Of a stretch of DNA of 33,056 bases, positions 1 through 7,639 are shown in pieces. The notes under the pieces were generated by a model that saw only the letters and a program-made list of their open reading frames with translations, was not told the origin of the DNA and made no database searches. Where the stretch lies: positions 1-33,056 of the forward strand of contig JALTVI010000108.1 of the NCBI GenBank assembly GCA_027049035.1. Direction: 5' to 3'. Source of the DNA: Sulfurovum sp. Its GTDB lineage: Bacteria > Campylobacterota > Campylobacteria > Campylobacterales > Sulfurovaceae. Position numbers and translations under genes: made by a program. Every line of letters begins with the position of its first letter. Position 1 is the stretch's first letter.

Positions 1-125
1 CATTCCTGACGGTCTTTTCAACCAATGACAAATAAGTCTTTTATCACTCTCTGTCTATTGTGCTTTCTTAGTCTATCACTTTCTTCGTGAAGACTCTTCC
101 GGTCACTTTTGGATTATACGATGAC
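1..125. repeat. Left copy of 125-bp terminal inverted repeat
   Basis: Bases 1-125 are the exact reverse complement of 32931-33055. Identity stops abruptly at 126 and 32930. The copy contains a small hairpin (TCTTC-GT-GAAGA) and, near its inner edge, a TATAAT on the minus strand pointing out of the window. No coding sequence is recognised in it. It probably belongs to a multicopy locus at which the assembly broke. Confidence 0.95.
113..118 (-). promoter_or_regulatory. Outward-facing -10 box in the left repeat
   Basis: The plus strand reads ATTATA, so the minus strand reads TATAAT preceded by GTCATCG. Transcription would start near 106 and run off the left end. The identical -10 box lies in the right copy, while sequence beyond 7 bp upstream differs between copies. 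This fits two genomic copies of one transcription unit with shared promoter core. No convincing -35 is visible. Confidence 0.5.
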
Positions 126-142
126 GGGCTGAAGTCTTTGTC

Positions 143-163
143 ATCCCGCACATGATGCGGGAT
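143..163. repeat. REP-like palindrome
   Basis: ATCCCGCA (143-150), loop CATGA and TGCGGGAT (156-163) form a perfect 8-bp stem flanked by GTC and TTTTGAC. The GTCATCCCGC...GCGGGAT pattern resembles short REP-type palindromes scattered between genes in many bacteria. It lies between the left repeat and the rpiB stop codon. The T-run follows on the plus strand, the wrong side for terminating rpiB. Confidence 0.5.
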
Positions 164-220
164 TTTGACACTGGCTTTACGATTGACGTAAGATTTCTAC
201 CTCTCGCAGTAATGGCAGGT

Positions 221-685
221 TTACCCCAAATCCGCTCCAAAACCGCACATACCATCTTCGATTTTCGCAACACGGGTTGCATGTCTTCCGCCTTCAAATT
301 CCGTATTGGCGAACGCTTCTATCATATCTTCGATCACACCCTTGCCGACGACACGCTCTCCAAAACAGAGAATGTTCGCATCGTTATGCTGGCGTGTCAG
401 TTTTGCGGTGTAGTGGTCATGGCAGAGTGCTGCTCTGATACCCTGTATCTTGTTGGCAGCGATGGAGATGCCGATCCCTGTTCCGCAGATGAGGATACCG
501 AAACTTCCCGGATCGGCAAGTACGGCATGGGCACATTTGTGCGCATAGTCTGGGTAGTCGACGCGGTCGGCAGAATCTGGGCCGAGGTCGATAATTTCAT
601 GTCCGAGGTCGGTGACGATCTCTTTGACATAGGCTTTGACGGCATAGCCGGCATGGTCAGTTGCAATATAGAATTTTTTAGCCAT
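221..685 (-). CDS. rpiB: Ribose-5-phosphate isomerase B
   Basis: A 154-aa cytoplasmic enzyme interconverting ribose 5-phosphate and ribulose 5-phosphate in the non-oxidative pentose phosphate pathway. It starts MAKKFYIATDHAG; the DHAG motif and the CGTGIGIS loop with catalytic Cys67 are RpiB hallmarks. RQHND around His100 and GGRH with Arg134 match the family's phosphate-handling residues. The length is normal. I chose the ATG at 685, preceded by AAAGGAA, over a longer reading that would begin at 730 inside the upstream gene. It is the last gene of folD-lepB-M50-rpiB, 20 bp after the M50 stop codon. Some RpiB-family proteins isomerise other sugar phosphates; nothing here suggests that. Confidence 0.95.
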   Translation of the reverse strand: MAKKFYIATDHAGYAVKAYVKEIVTDLGHEIIDLGPDSADRVDYPDYAHKCAHAVLADPGSFGILICGTGIGISIAANKIQGIRAALCHDHYTAKLTRQHNDANILCFGERVVGKGVIEDMIEAFANTEFEGGRHATRVAKIEDGMCGFGADLG

Positions 686-705
686 GAATATTCCTTTTTG
701 GGTAG

Positions 706-1350
706 TTAGAGTAACCAGTTCACAATCCATCTTACCGGTGTGAAGAGGTAGGTTGAGAGCGGTGTGAAGAGTACCGCAAAGAGAATCAGCATACCGTATG
801 GGTATATTTTATCATACCAGGCAGCAAAGTTCCGCCAGTGGAGTCCTTCTGCCAAATAACGCAGCGCCTGTGCACCGTCAAGCGGTGGAATGGGCCAGAG
901 GTTGAAAACCCCCAGAAGCACATTGATCAGTACGGTCTGATAGATCAGCAGTGCAACAAACACTCCCATGAGTGACTCCGGCTGCATAAAGAGGGGGAAG
1001 AGAGCTGCACAGAATGCCGCAAGCAGGAAGTTGTATGTGATCCCTGCCAGCGATACGGCCACTGCCGCCTTTGCTCCGCCGTTTCGCATGACGGTGTTGA
1101 TATTGATGGGAACAGGCTTCGCCCAGCCAAATATAAAGGGGGCTCCGGAAAAAAAGAGTACAGCGGGTACCAGAATGGTGCCTACCGGATCGATATGCAC
1201 CAGAGGGTTGATCTTGAGTCTTCCCCTATTTTTGGCAGTCATATCGCCGTACTTGTAAGCGACCCAGCCGTGCATAATCTCATGCCCGATGATCGCCACC
1301 GCAAGGGCGATGACCATCGCCGTGATTTTGAAAATTTCTACTTCGCTCAT
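706..1350 (-). CDS. M50 family site-2-protease-like membrane peptidase
   Basis: A 214-aa integral membrane zinc metallopeptidase of the short M50B type. The HEIMH motif (His23, Glu24, His27) sits in the first membrane helix, and NLWPIPPLDG (Asp158) supplies the third zinc ligand typical of the family. Four to six hydrophobic segments are apparent. It has no PDZ or CBS domain, so it is the compact form often annotated only as site-2 protease family. Its ATG overlaps the lepB stop as ATGA, implying translational coupling. The substrate is unknown; family members cleave membrane-embedded substrates such as anti-sigma factors or leftover signal peptides. Placement straight after signal peptidase makes peptide clearance an attractive but unproven role. 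Confidence 0.9.
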   Translation of the reverse strand: MSEVEIFKITAMVIALAVAIIGHEIMHGWVAYKYGDMTAKNRGRLKINPLVHIDPVGTILVPAVLFFSGAPFIFGWAKPVPININTVMRNGGAKAAVAVSLAGITYNFLLAAFCAALFPLFMQPESLMGVFVALLIYQTVLINVLLGVFNLWPIPPLDGAQALRYLAEGLHWRNFAAWYDKIYPYGMLILFAVLFTPLSTYLFTPVRWIVNWLL

Positions 1351-2318
1351 TGGATGGGCTGCTGCAGCTCAAGGGTATCGATGCGTCTGCCCACGCGTCC
1401 CCAGCGGACAGTGTAACGCTGTTTGTTCCAGAGCTTCTCACACGCCTTGGAGTCGATAGGGATGTCACCGCAGACACGTTTTAGTCCTGCATGGTCACGC
1501 CCTCCGCCGAACTTGTCACCGTTGAGTACCTGGTCGTAGGAGCGGTGTTCGATGCTCATGTAGATCAGCCACGGTTTGCCGACGATGAGGCGGTAGGGTA
1601 CCGGTCCCCAGAAGCGGCTGTCGTTGGAGTTGTCGCGGTTGTCGCCTATCATGTAGTAGTGGTCTTCGGGTACTTTGGTGTAAAGCCCGTTGATCGCCTT
1701 GCCGTCAAGGTTGTAGACCGGTGCGTCAAGATCATCGATCATCATCGGAATCATATCGATCTTTTTGTTATATGCATAGTAGTTCAGCAGCGCTTCGAAG
1801 ATGGTCATCCCCTCCGGTGCATACTGAATACCGGGATATTTGTCCATATAGGGGTTCTCTACCCAGAGTTTGCCGCGGATCTTTCTTATCTTGTTTGCAG
1901 GGTAGTGCTTCTGGATGTAGTCGTCTCCCTCATGGAAGTGAATGAGCAGTTTCTTGTTGGCATAGATCAGTTCATCTCCGCCCACGGCGACACAGCGTTT
2001 GACGTAGTGGATCTTCTCGTTTTTGGGGTAGCGGAAGATGACAATGTCTTCACGCTGCGGGCGTGGTCCTTCGATGAGATGTCCGTTTCCGTTGAAATCC
2101 GGCAGAACCGGGATTTCCAGCCATGGCAGGTGCGGTGTGGGGATGCCGTAGGAGAATTTCTTGGCAAAGAGAAAGTCACCGATGAGCAGTGTTCGCTTCA
2201 TCGATCCGCTGGGGATGACGAAAGACTGCGCGACAAAGAAAATAAGAAAGAGAACGATGATGATCGTACCGGTCCAGGAGCTGGAGAAGCGGTAGAGTCT
2301 GTCTGCAAGTTTTTTCAT
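1347..2318 (-). CDS. lepB: Signal peptidase I
   Basis: A 323-aa membrane serine protease that removes signal peptides from exported proteins. One N-terminal hydrophobic segment (about residues 17-35) is followed by IPSGSM with catalytic Ser39. The general-base Lys107 lies in HYVKRCVAVGGD, and box E (GDNRDNSNDSRFWG) is intact. It is longer than minimal enzymes because of a large insert between boxes D and E, as I recall for other epsilonproteobacterial LepB proteins. Its ATG directly abuts the folD stop codon and its own stop overlaps the M50 start. The folD-lepB order is shared with Campylobacter. A second, shorter homologue lies at 29785-30384. Confidence 0.95.
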   Translation of the reverse strand: MKKLADRLYRFSSSWTGTIIIVLFLIFFVAQSFVIPSGSMKRTLLIGDFLFAKKFSYGIPTPHLPWLEIPVLPDFNGNGHLIEGPRPQREDIVIFRYPKNEKIHYVKRCVAVGGDELIYANKKLLIHFHEGDDYIQKHYPANKIRKIRGKLWVENPYMDKYPGIQYAPEGMTIFEALLNYYAYNKKIDMIPMMIDDLDAPVYNLDGKAINGLYTKVPEDHYYMIGDNRDNSNDSRFWGPVPYRLIVGKPWLIYMSIEHRSYDQVLNGDKFGGGRDHAGLKRVCGDIPIDSKACEKLWNKQRYTVRWGRVGRRIDTLELQQPIQ

Positions 2319-3164
2319 TTATGCTCTCGCCTTTGCTGCTTTGAGCGTGTTGCTAAGCAGCATTGCAATGGTCATAGGGCCTACACCGCCCGGGACAGGC
2401 GTGATGTAGGAACACTTTTTACTGACATTTGGGAAGTCCACATCACCCACAAGCGAACCGTCTTCGATGCGGTTGATACCGATGTCGATGACCACGGCAC
2501 CCTCCTTGACCATATCTTCCTTGATGAGGCTGGGAACACCGACACCCACAACGACGATGTCCGCTTTGCTTGTGTGCGCTTTGAGGTCTTTGGTGTAGAT
2601 GTGCGTGACAGTCACAGTGGCGTTGGCATTGAGCAGCAGGGCAGCCATCGGCTTGCCTACAATGTTGCTTGCACCCACCACGCAGACATCCTTGCCCTCG
2701 AGATCGATGTCGTAGGCTTCGAACATCTTCATCACACCAAGCGGCGTACAGGGAACGAAGCTGTCGAGGTTGGTGACCAGTCGTCCGACATTGTAGGCGT
2801 GGAAGCCGTCGACATCCTTCTTGGGGTCGATGACCTCAAGGATCTTGTCGGTATCGATATGCTTTGGCAGGGGCAGCTGTACCAGAATGCCGTCGATATG
2901 CGGGTTGGCGTTCATCATTTCGATGATCTGGATGATCTCATCCTGAGAAATGGTATCAGGCATATTGTGGGTAATGGAGTAGAAGCCGACCTTTTCACAC
3001 GCTTTGGCTTTCATCTTGACGTAGGCATGGCTGGCGGGGTCGTCGCCCACGAGAATGACGGCCAGACCCGGAACGACATTCTTCTCCTGCTTGAGTCTTT
3101 CGACCTCTTCGGCCACTTCGGTCTGAACCTTGTTTGCCAGGGCTTTTCCGTCGATCAGTTGCAT
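2319..3164 (-). CDS. folD: Bifunctional methylene-THF dehydrogenase/cyclohydrolase
   Basis: A 281-aa cytoplasmic enzyme that oxidises 5,10-methylene-tetrahydrofolate with NADP and hydrolyses the product to 10-formyl-THF, supplying one-carbon units. The catalytic YxxxK is present (Tyr48, Lys52 in YVKMK). VQLPLP, the nucleotide-binding GASNIVGKP (164-172) and PVPGGVGPMT (256-265) are all intact and the length is normal. The ATG is preceded by an AAGG. It is the first gene of the folD-lepB-M50-rpiB operon, with a TATAAT about 55 bp upstream. Confidence 0.97.
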   Translation of the reverse strand: MQLIDGKALANKVQTEVAEEVERLKQEKNVVPGLAVILVGDDPASHAYVKMKAKACEKVGFYSITHNMPDTISQDEIIQIIEMMNANPHIDGILVQLPLPKHIDTDKILEVIDPKKDVDGFHAYNVGRLVTNLDSFVPCTPLGVMKMFEAYDIDLEGKDVCVVGASNIVGKPMAALLLNANATVTVTHIYTKDLKAHTSKADIVVVGVGVPSLIKEDMVKEGAVVIDIGINRIEDGSLVGDVDFPNVSKKCSYITPVPGGVGPMTIAMLLSNTLKAAKARA

Positions 3165-3217
3165 GGTGGGACCTTGTAGTGATTTGAACCTTGTTGAACT
3201 CAGGTTTTTAGGGTAGT

Positions 3218-3223
3218 ATTATA
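3218..3223 (-). promoter_or_regulatory. -10 box of the folD operon
   Basis: On the minus strand this reads GGCTATAAT, ending about 53 bp before the folD ATG. The leader would be about 47 nt. There is no clear -35 hexamer, as is usual in Campylobacterota, where a T-rich upstream region often substitutes. It lies in the 85-bp divergent gap between folD and the cytochrome gene. Confidence 0.6.
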
Positions 3224-3249
3224 GCCAAATTACTTTAGGGAATTATCGG

Positions 3250-3627
3250 ATGTGGAAACGACTGCTATTGACTCTGCCGCTGCTGCTTGCCGCCGATGAG
3301 GACTTCATCTCGCACTATGAATACGGCCAGATGCTCTACAACAACCCCCGCGGAGTCAGCTGTGCACAGTGCCACGGCGAGAGCGGGGAGGGGTGTACCA
3401 TTGTCGAATTTCGTGATATCCACGGCAAACAGGCGCTCAGAGGACCAGACATCCGTATGGAGAGTCTGGAGTGGATGATCCAAAGCGTCAACAGCTACCA
3501 TCCTGTGATGCCGCGCTACTACCTGACCGATGAAGAGGTCAAGGCCATTTACGACTTTCTGCAGCAGAAAAATGCCGACTACATCCGTGCACAAAAGGGG
3601 CGTGACGATACCAACCGTTCACGATAG
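3250..3627 (+). CDS. Small periplasmic monohaem cytochrome c
   Basis: A 125-aa protein with a short N-terminal export signal (hydrophobic residues 5-15, likely cleavage near LAA). It has one haem-attachment motif CAQCH (Cys38, Cys41, His42), and a later VMPRYYLTDEE segment supplies the probable Met ligand. The C-terminal helix LTDEEVKAIYDFLQQ is typical of class I cytochromes. An AGGGA lies upstream of the ATG. It is transcribed divergently from folD, and the next gene starts 39 bp downstream. It presumably shuttles electrons in the periplasm; partners cannot be named because no oxidase or dehydrogenase is adjacent. Confidence 0.88.
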   Translation: MWKRLLLTLPLLLAADEDFISHYEYGQMLYNNPRGVSCAQCHGESGEGCTIVEFRDIHGKQALRGPDIRMESLEWMIQSVNSYHPVMPRYYLTDEEVKAIYDFLQQKNADYIRAQKGRDDTNRSR

Positions 3628-3632
3628 TGCGC

Positions 3633-3638
3633 TATACT
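3633..3638 (+). promoter_or_regulatory. Possible -10 box upstream of the DUF4139-like gene
   Basis: GCTATACT lies 28 bp before the ATG at 3667 and resembles the GCTATAAT boxes elsewhere in this window. Co-transcription with the cytochrome gene is equally possible. Confidence 0.35.
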
Positions 3639-3666
3639 CATCCAAAAGATTTGTAAGGATTGCACT

Positions 3667-5058
3667 ATGAAAGTATCTATGCTTTTTGCTTTGGCCCCCT
3701 CGCTTCTGCTGGCATCCCAGCTTGCTGTTTATCAGGATAAAACCCTCTATACCTATACTTCCAAAAACAGCTTTGTCGGCCTTACCAAAAATGTAAAGGC
3801 GGAGTGTGACGGTCGGAGTGTTGCTGTGCAAAGCGGTATCGACTGCCCTTCAGGCGAGCGCCTCTGTGCACTCTTCAGTGAAGCGGAGAGTCTCAACAGC
3901 CTTATTCGCGCCAATGCCGAAAATAGCAAGATACTCGACAAACTTGTTACCCTGCCGCAGCCCAACGCCATTGATGCCGCATCGTGGATAGATGCTGCCA
4001 GAAGTGTTGCCAAAGAGAAAGCGGCGCTGATGACGGAACGTGAGAAACTTGCCTACAAAAATAAGGTACTCAAGCAGCGTTTTGCAAAAGAGACGCGCAG
4101 CACACTTCCGCTGCTGCTTACAAAGCCCTGCAAAAAAGAGCTGACACTCACGTTTCCCTACGGTTACGTTACTTTCAAAACACTCTATGAAGCCAATCTG
4201 TCGGGCAACGGGCAGATAGAGGTAACCCAAAAACTTAGCCTGCTTAACCGAAGCGGCGTGGACATTGAAGCGGAGAAGGCATTTTTTTATAACACGACAG
4301 CCAATGTTCACGTCTATCCCGTACACTTCACTCCCTGGGTCGTCTCTGAAGCCAGAGCCTATATGCCCCAAAAGAGAACTTTGGCGGCAAATGATGCCGT
4401 GATGGAAGAGAAAGTGATGCTGGCTAGCGTGCCTGCCCCTGCACCAAAGGCAACCTACCTGCAAAGCAGAGAGTATGCAGTAAGCAACCTTCATCTTCCC
4501 TCTACCGGTGAAGCCAAAGAGGTGCCGGTGATGATGTGGAAGGTGCCTGTAAACTGTGCGCTTGAGAGCTATCCCTACCGCAGAGCAGGGGTTTTTGAAG
4601 TATGCCGCTTTACGCCGAAGTTTCAGATAGAACAGCACCGATGGAAATTCTTTGAAAAAGGAAAACTTGTCAATGAAAGTGCGGTCGGAGAGTATGACGG
4701 CAACTTCTATGCACTCTATACAAAGCTTGATCAGGATATCAGGATAGAGCGAAAGCCTATTGTCGAAAAAGAGAGAGAAAGCGGTATCTTTGGTTCGACA
4801 GTGAAGAAAAAAGACGGTTTCCGTCTGGAGGTGCTCAACAAGTCTGACAAAGCAAAAAAACTTCGCATTGTAGAGCGTATTCCCGTATCGACGACGGATA
4901 AGATCAAGGTGAAACTGCTTTCGGTCAAGGGTGTAGAGTATGCATTGAAAAAAGAGGGTAAAGTGGTGATGCCTGTGACACTGAAGCCGCATGAGAAAAA
5001 AGAGATAGAGGTGTTGTTTGAATTGTCTTACGACAAGGATTTGAAAGTTACTTATTAA
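3667..5058 (+). CDS. DUF4139-like secreted protein
   Basis: A 463-aa protein of unknown function with an N-terminal signal peptide (hydrophobic residues 4-16). After it comes a segment resembling the DUF4140 N-terminal module (VYQDKTLYTYTSKNSF), then a helical stretch at about residues 75-145. The C-terminal half is rich in beta strands, and the closing segment (LEVLNKSDKAKKLRIVERIP, then LKPHEKKEIEVLFELSY) has the pattern I associate with DUF4139. An AAGGAT precedes the ATG. Related proteins are widespread and largely uncharacterised, so no reaction is proposed. The DUF4139 assignment comes from pattern memory and is likely rather than certain. Confidence 0.75.
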   Translation: MKVSMLFALAPSLLLASQLAVYQDKTLYTYTSKNSFVGLTKNVKAECDGRSVAVQSGIDCPSGERLCALFSEAESLNSLIRANAENSKILDKLVTLPQPNAIDAASWIDAARSVAKEKAALMTEREKLAYKNKVLKQRFAKETRSTLPLLLTKPCKKELTLTFPYGYVTFKTLYEANLSGNGQIEVTQKLSLLNRSGVDIEAEKAFFYNTTANVHVYPVHFTPWVVSEARAYMPQKRTLAANDAVMEEKVMLASVPAPAPKATYLQSREYAVSNLHLPSTGEAKEVPVMMWKVPVNCALESYPYRRAGVFEVCRFTPKFQIEQHRWKFFEKGKLVNESAVGEYDGNFYALYTKLDQDIRIERKPIVEKERESGIFGSTVKKKDGFRLEVLNKSDKAKKLRIVERIPVSTTDKIKVKLLSVKGVEYALKKEGKVVMPVTLKPHEKKEIEVLFELSYDKDLKVTY

Positions 5059-5106
5059 TTAGTGATAGTGGGAAGTGATAGAATTTTGTGATTGTTTGGG
5101 TGTGGG

Positions 5107-5133
5107 TTCCCGGCGGAAGCCGGGAGGGGTTTT
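5107..5133 (+). terminator. Strong GC hairpin between convergent genes
   Basis: TCCCGGC and GCCGGGA (5108-5125) pair around a GGAA (GNRA-type) loop, followed on the plus strand by GGGG and TTTT. It lies between the convergent 3667 gene and the cold-shock gene. It probably terminates the plus-strand transcript, but four G bases separate the stem from the T-run, so it is not canonical. Confidence 0.5.
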
Positions 5134-5350
5134 AGAGTGCTGTAACGTTTTCAGCCTGAGGACCTTTTTGTCCTTCGCCGATTTCGAAAGTAACTGCTTG
5201 ACCCTCTGCTAGTGTTACGCGTCCACCTTCAGGGTTGTTAACCTGGCGGAAGTGTACAAATACATCGCTTCCTCCGTTTTCTTGCTGAATAAATCCGTAA
5301 CCTTTTTCATCGTTGAACCATTTTACTGTTCCATTTACTAATTCTGCCAT
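5132..5350 (-). CDS. Cold-shock domain protein (CspA family)
   Basis: A 72-aa single-stranded nucleic-acid-binding protein. The five-stranded cold-shock domain contains RNP1 (KGYGFI) and RNP2 (VFVHF), and the N-terminus [15 protein letters not shown] is diagnostic. Family members melt RNA secondary structure and act as translation or antitermination factors. An AAAAGG sits 8 nt before the ATG. Upstream is a 221-bp gap to the beta-propeller gene. A minus-strand TACAAT at 5478-5483 would give a leader of about 120 nt, and long structured leaders are usual for cold-shock genes. Whether this gene is cold-inducible or constitutive cannot be judged from sequence. Confidence 0.95.
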   Translation of the reverse strand: MAELVNGTVKWFNDEKGYGFIQQENGGSDVFVHFRQVNNPEGGRVTLAEGQAVTFEIGEGQKGPQAENVTAL

Positions 5351-5477
5351 TGTGTAGCCTTTTTATAATCTAAATTTGTGAAAACATTTAAACAGAGAGT
5401 CTTTCGGGGGTCTTGCAGGGTTTTACACGTACATAACACTCAAAAGATGAACTCGATCCTCATCTTTCATCGGAACT

Positions 5478-5483
5478 ATTGTA
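5478..5483 (-). promoter_or_regulatory. Possible distal -10 box of the cold-shock gene
   Basis: The minus strand reads CAGCTACAATAG, giving a start near 5471 and a leader of about 120 nt. No good -35 is visible. An AT-rich GATTATAAA nearer the gene (about 5360-5370) is an alternative but would leave almost no room for the ribosome-binding site. Confidence 0.3.
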
Positions 5484-5571
5484 GCTGTTTTTTAGATACT
5501 CCCGCTTAGTTTTGGCGCATTTTACGAAAAAGAGGGCAAATTTCCCAAAAAAGAGGACTAAAGGCCAAAAA

Positions 5572-6513
5572 TCAGGGCAGTTTCCAAAAATAAACGGTCT
5601 TTTCGTCTCCGCTGGAGATAATGGCCTTTTCCGTAACAAAGAGGATCTTCCCCGGTGTGGCATGGTGCCCCGTGAGTCTGTGGCTCTTCTTTCCTGTATT
5701 TGTATCGAAGAGCTGCAGGATGTGTTCTGTGCCGCTGGAGTAGAGTGCGGTTTTCCCGGAGGGACTGATAGCGACAGCGTAGACCAGGAAGTCGCTTTTG
5801 ATGTGGTAGGAGCTTCCGGTGGAGAGATAGACACCCACACGCCTGTCCTGTCCGGCAGTCACAAGCGTACCGTTTGCGTAGGCAACACGGTAGATGTTGT
5901 CGACATGCTCCCCCTCCAGACGCTGCAGCACTTTGGAGGAGTTGATCTCAACAATGGCGACACTCCCGCTCTCATCGGCCATGGCAGCTGTCTCTCTTTT
6001 GACATCGAGCGCCATGCCGCCAAGGGTGCTTTCGCTGATCTGTCTGCTGTAGCGGATGAAACTGTCTGAAGTATCGTAACGGGTGACCTCCGACCCGAAG
6101 CCGCCAAGAAGAATATTGCCCTCTTTGTCGAAAAAGGCGTGTTTGGGCATCAGGTTGCGTGAAGCGTCGATGACTCTGGCAAGCGTGCCGTTTTCTTCTA
6201 CCCATACGTTGCGGTAGGCGTTGGGTGCGCTGGTAACCATCACTGTTTTCCCCTTGTAACGGTCGATGGCGTGAATCCGTGCGGGAGTGTAACTGCCGTC
6301 ACTTCTAAGAATCGGCGCAAAGTGTATCTGTCTGACGATTTTCTGTGTTGCAAGGTCGATAATGTCGACGCTGCCGTTGTCGGTAGCGACATAGAGGTAG
6401 CCGTTCTCTTCAGCCATATCGCTGACAAGGCCGGAGACTTTAATGGTCGCAATGGGTTTTATCTCCGCTGCAAAAAGCAGCAGCGGCAGGAGCCAGAAAG
6501 CAAGGTGTCTCAT
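5572..6513 (-). CDS. Periplasmic WD40-like beta-propeller protein
   Basis: A 313-aa protein starting MRHLAFWLLPLLLFAAEIKP, a clear signal peptide. Repeated blade-like segments follow: YVATDNGSVDIIDLATQKIV, AMADESGSVAIVEINSSKVL, VTAGQDRRVGVYLSTG, ALYSSGTEHILQLFDTNTGK and ISSGDEKTVYFWKLP. They predict a seven-bladed propeller acting as a periplasmic scaffold. NapL proteins of epsilonproteobacterial nitrate reductase clusters have a similar build, but no nap gene is nearby, so I do not use that name. The ATG at 6513 shares one base with the stop codon of the upstream lipoprotein gene (TGATG). It is the third gene of the 7597-5572 operon. Confidence 0.8.
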   Translation of the reverse strand: MRHLAFWLLPLLLFAAEIKPIATIKVSGLVSDMAEENGYLYVATDNGSVDIIDLATQKIVRQIHFAPILRSDGSYTPARIHAIDRYKGKTVMVTSAPNAYRNVWVEENGTLARVIDASRNLMPKHAFFDKEGNILLGGFGSEVTRYDTSDSFIRYSRQISESTLGGMALDVKRETAAMADESGSVAIVEINSSKVLQRLEGEHVDNIYRVAYANGTLVTAGQDRRVGVYLSTGSSYHIKSDFLVYAVAISPSGKTALYSSGTEHILQLFDTNTGKKSHRLTGHHATPGKILFVTEKAIISSGDEKTVYFWKLP

Positions 6514-7121
6514 CAGAGGCCGTTGAAAGGTCTTGGAATGCGTCCGACAAGCGGGTAGAAGCGTACCTTTATCACATCCCACTTGCTGAGGATAGCCTCA
6601 TCGGTGTTATGCAGTGTAATGACATCTTGCTCTATCAGTGTTGCAATATTCGCATGCAGAGGAAGCAGCATCTGCTTTAGCTGCGCGTTGCTCATGCCGT
6701 AGAGCAGGGTAAGGTTGAAGATGCCTCTCTCCTGGACAAGGAGATTGAGCACACCCCGTTTTGGCAGAACGATCTGATAGGCTTCGATGCCGCCAACGGA
6801 AGCAACACGCCTTTTCTGAAAGCTCTCAAAGACAATATCCAGCGTTCTGGCAACAGTTTGACGGAACTCATAGTTGCTGTCAAGCTCCGCCTCTTCATAG
6901 ACCAGCAGGTTGCCTGCTTTGGTTTTGAGAATGGTCTGTGTGAGGTAGAGGGAGATGAAGCCGGTACGCTTCTGTTCGAGGGCTACAGCTTCAAGACGGC
7001 TCTGGGCCGTTTCAAGCTGCAGGGAAACTGCACCCTTTTCAAGCTGCATCTGTGCGTAGGGTACACAGCCGGAAAGCCAGAAGAGTGCAGCAGCAAGCGG
7101 GAGAAAAAAACGGGTTCGCAC
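6513..7121 (-). CDS. Lipoprotein of unknown function
   Basis: A 202-aa protein with a lipoprotein signal: MRTRFFLPLAAALFW followed by the lipobox LSGC, lipidated Cys19. The rest is a helical segment (about residues 28-50) and then mixed alpha/beta sequence with no motif I recognise. The start is GTG, sharing its first base with the TAG stop of the upstream coiled-coil gene. There is no strong ribosome-binding site, so translation is probably coupled. The downstream propeller gene also overlaps by one base. The three gene products (helical rod, lipoprotein, periplasmic propeller) look like parts of one envelope assembly. Confidence 0.75.
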   Translation of the reverse strand: MRTRFFLPLAAALFWLSGCVPYAQMQLEKGAVSLQLETAQSRLEAVALEQKRTGFISLYLTQTILKTKAGNLLVYEEAELDSNYEFRQTVARTLDIVFESFQKRRVASVGGIEAYQIVLPKRGVLNLLVQERGIFNLTLLYGMSNAQLKQMLLPLHANIATLIEQDVITLHNTDEAILSKWDVIKVRFYPLVGRIPRPFNGL

Positions 7122-7597
7122 TAAACGACTTCACTCAGTTTGAGATAGATTTCGTTGAGTTCATGCAGTGCCTTTTGCGAGAGCTTCTCCGCTTCGATTT
7201 TTGACTTTGCGTAGAGGTGTTCGAACTCCTTCTCTTTCTCGTCCCACACCTCCTGCGCTTCAAGTTTGGCAAGGTGCGCTTTGAGTGCCAGAAGGTCAAG
7301 TTCCTGCTCGCTTTTTCTTTCAACTTTGTGCAGTACCTTTTCGATATCGCTTCGGATCTCCTCCATTCTGTCGTGTGCCTCCATCAGCATCAGCTTCGAC
7401 TTGAGCTCCGCTTTCTGTTCGTAGGCTTCAACGGAAGATTCGAGCTTCTTTTCGACCGTTGCAAGATAGTTTTTAAGTTCATTCCAGTAGGCTTCGGCAT
7501 CATCGCTCAGCTCATCTGTGTAGTCTAAAATTTTTGTTTCAATGTTGCCAAGGGTCTCTTTGGATTTTTCCAGTAGTGCTTTGAGATTCTCTTCCAT
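7121..7597 (-). CDS. Charged coiled-coil protein
   Basis: A 158-aa, highly charged, nearly all-helical protein without signal peptide or membrane segment. Heptad-like spacing of Leu/Ala with Glu and Lys runs from residue 1 to the C-terminus, so it should form a long coiled coil. There is one Trp pair region (AYWNEL, VWDEKE) and no Cys. An AGGAGA precedes the ATG and a GTTATAAT promoter lies 30 bp upstream. It is the first gene of a three-gene operon. It is likely cytoplasmic, although its operon partners are exported. The function is unknown. Confidence 0.75.
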   Translation of the reverse strand: MEENLKALLEKSKETLGNIETKILDYTDELSDDAEAYWNELKNYLATVEKKLESSVEAYEQKAELKSKLMLMEAHDRMEEIRSDIEKVLHKVERKSEQELDLLALKAHLAKLEAQEVWDEKEKEFEHLYAKSKIEAEKLSQKALHELNEIYLKLSEVV

Positions 7598-7626
7598 GAT
7601 GGTTTCTCCTATAGTTATGTGTAATT

Positions 7627-7632
7627 ATTATA
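7627..7632 (-). promoter_or_regulatory. -10 box of the coiled-coil/lipoprotein/propeller operon
   Basis: The minus strand reads GTTATAAT, 30 bp upstream of the ATG at 7597, giving a leader of about 23 nt that contains the AGGAGA. The -35 region would overlap the end of the upstream cytochrome gene. Confidence 0.55.
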
Positions 7633-7639
7633 ACACATT

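Noticed and set aside
1491-3179. A 562-codon open frame on the plus strand
   Set aside because: It lies antisense to lepB and folD, both of which have intact catalytic motifs. Its translation is Val/Asp-rich without domains, a typical codon-bias shadow.
3850-4992. A 380-codon minus-strand frame
   Set aside because: It is antisense to the DUF4139-like gene, which has a signal peptide and ribosome-binding site. The shadow translation is rich in Cys/His/Phe without any pattern.
5572-6513. NapL assignment for the beta-propeller
   Set aside because: No napA, B, G, H or D gene lies near, and propellers of this type are too general to assign by shape.
6858-7528. Plus-strand frames opposite the lipoprotein and coiled-coil genes
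   Set aside because: Low-complexity shadows of Glu/Lys-rich coding sequence, without ribosome-binding sites.
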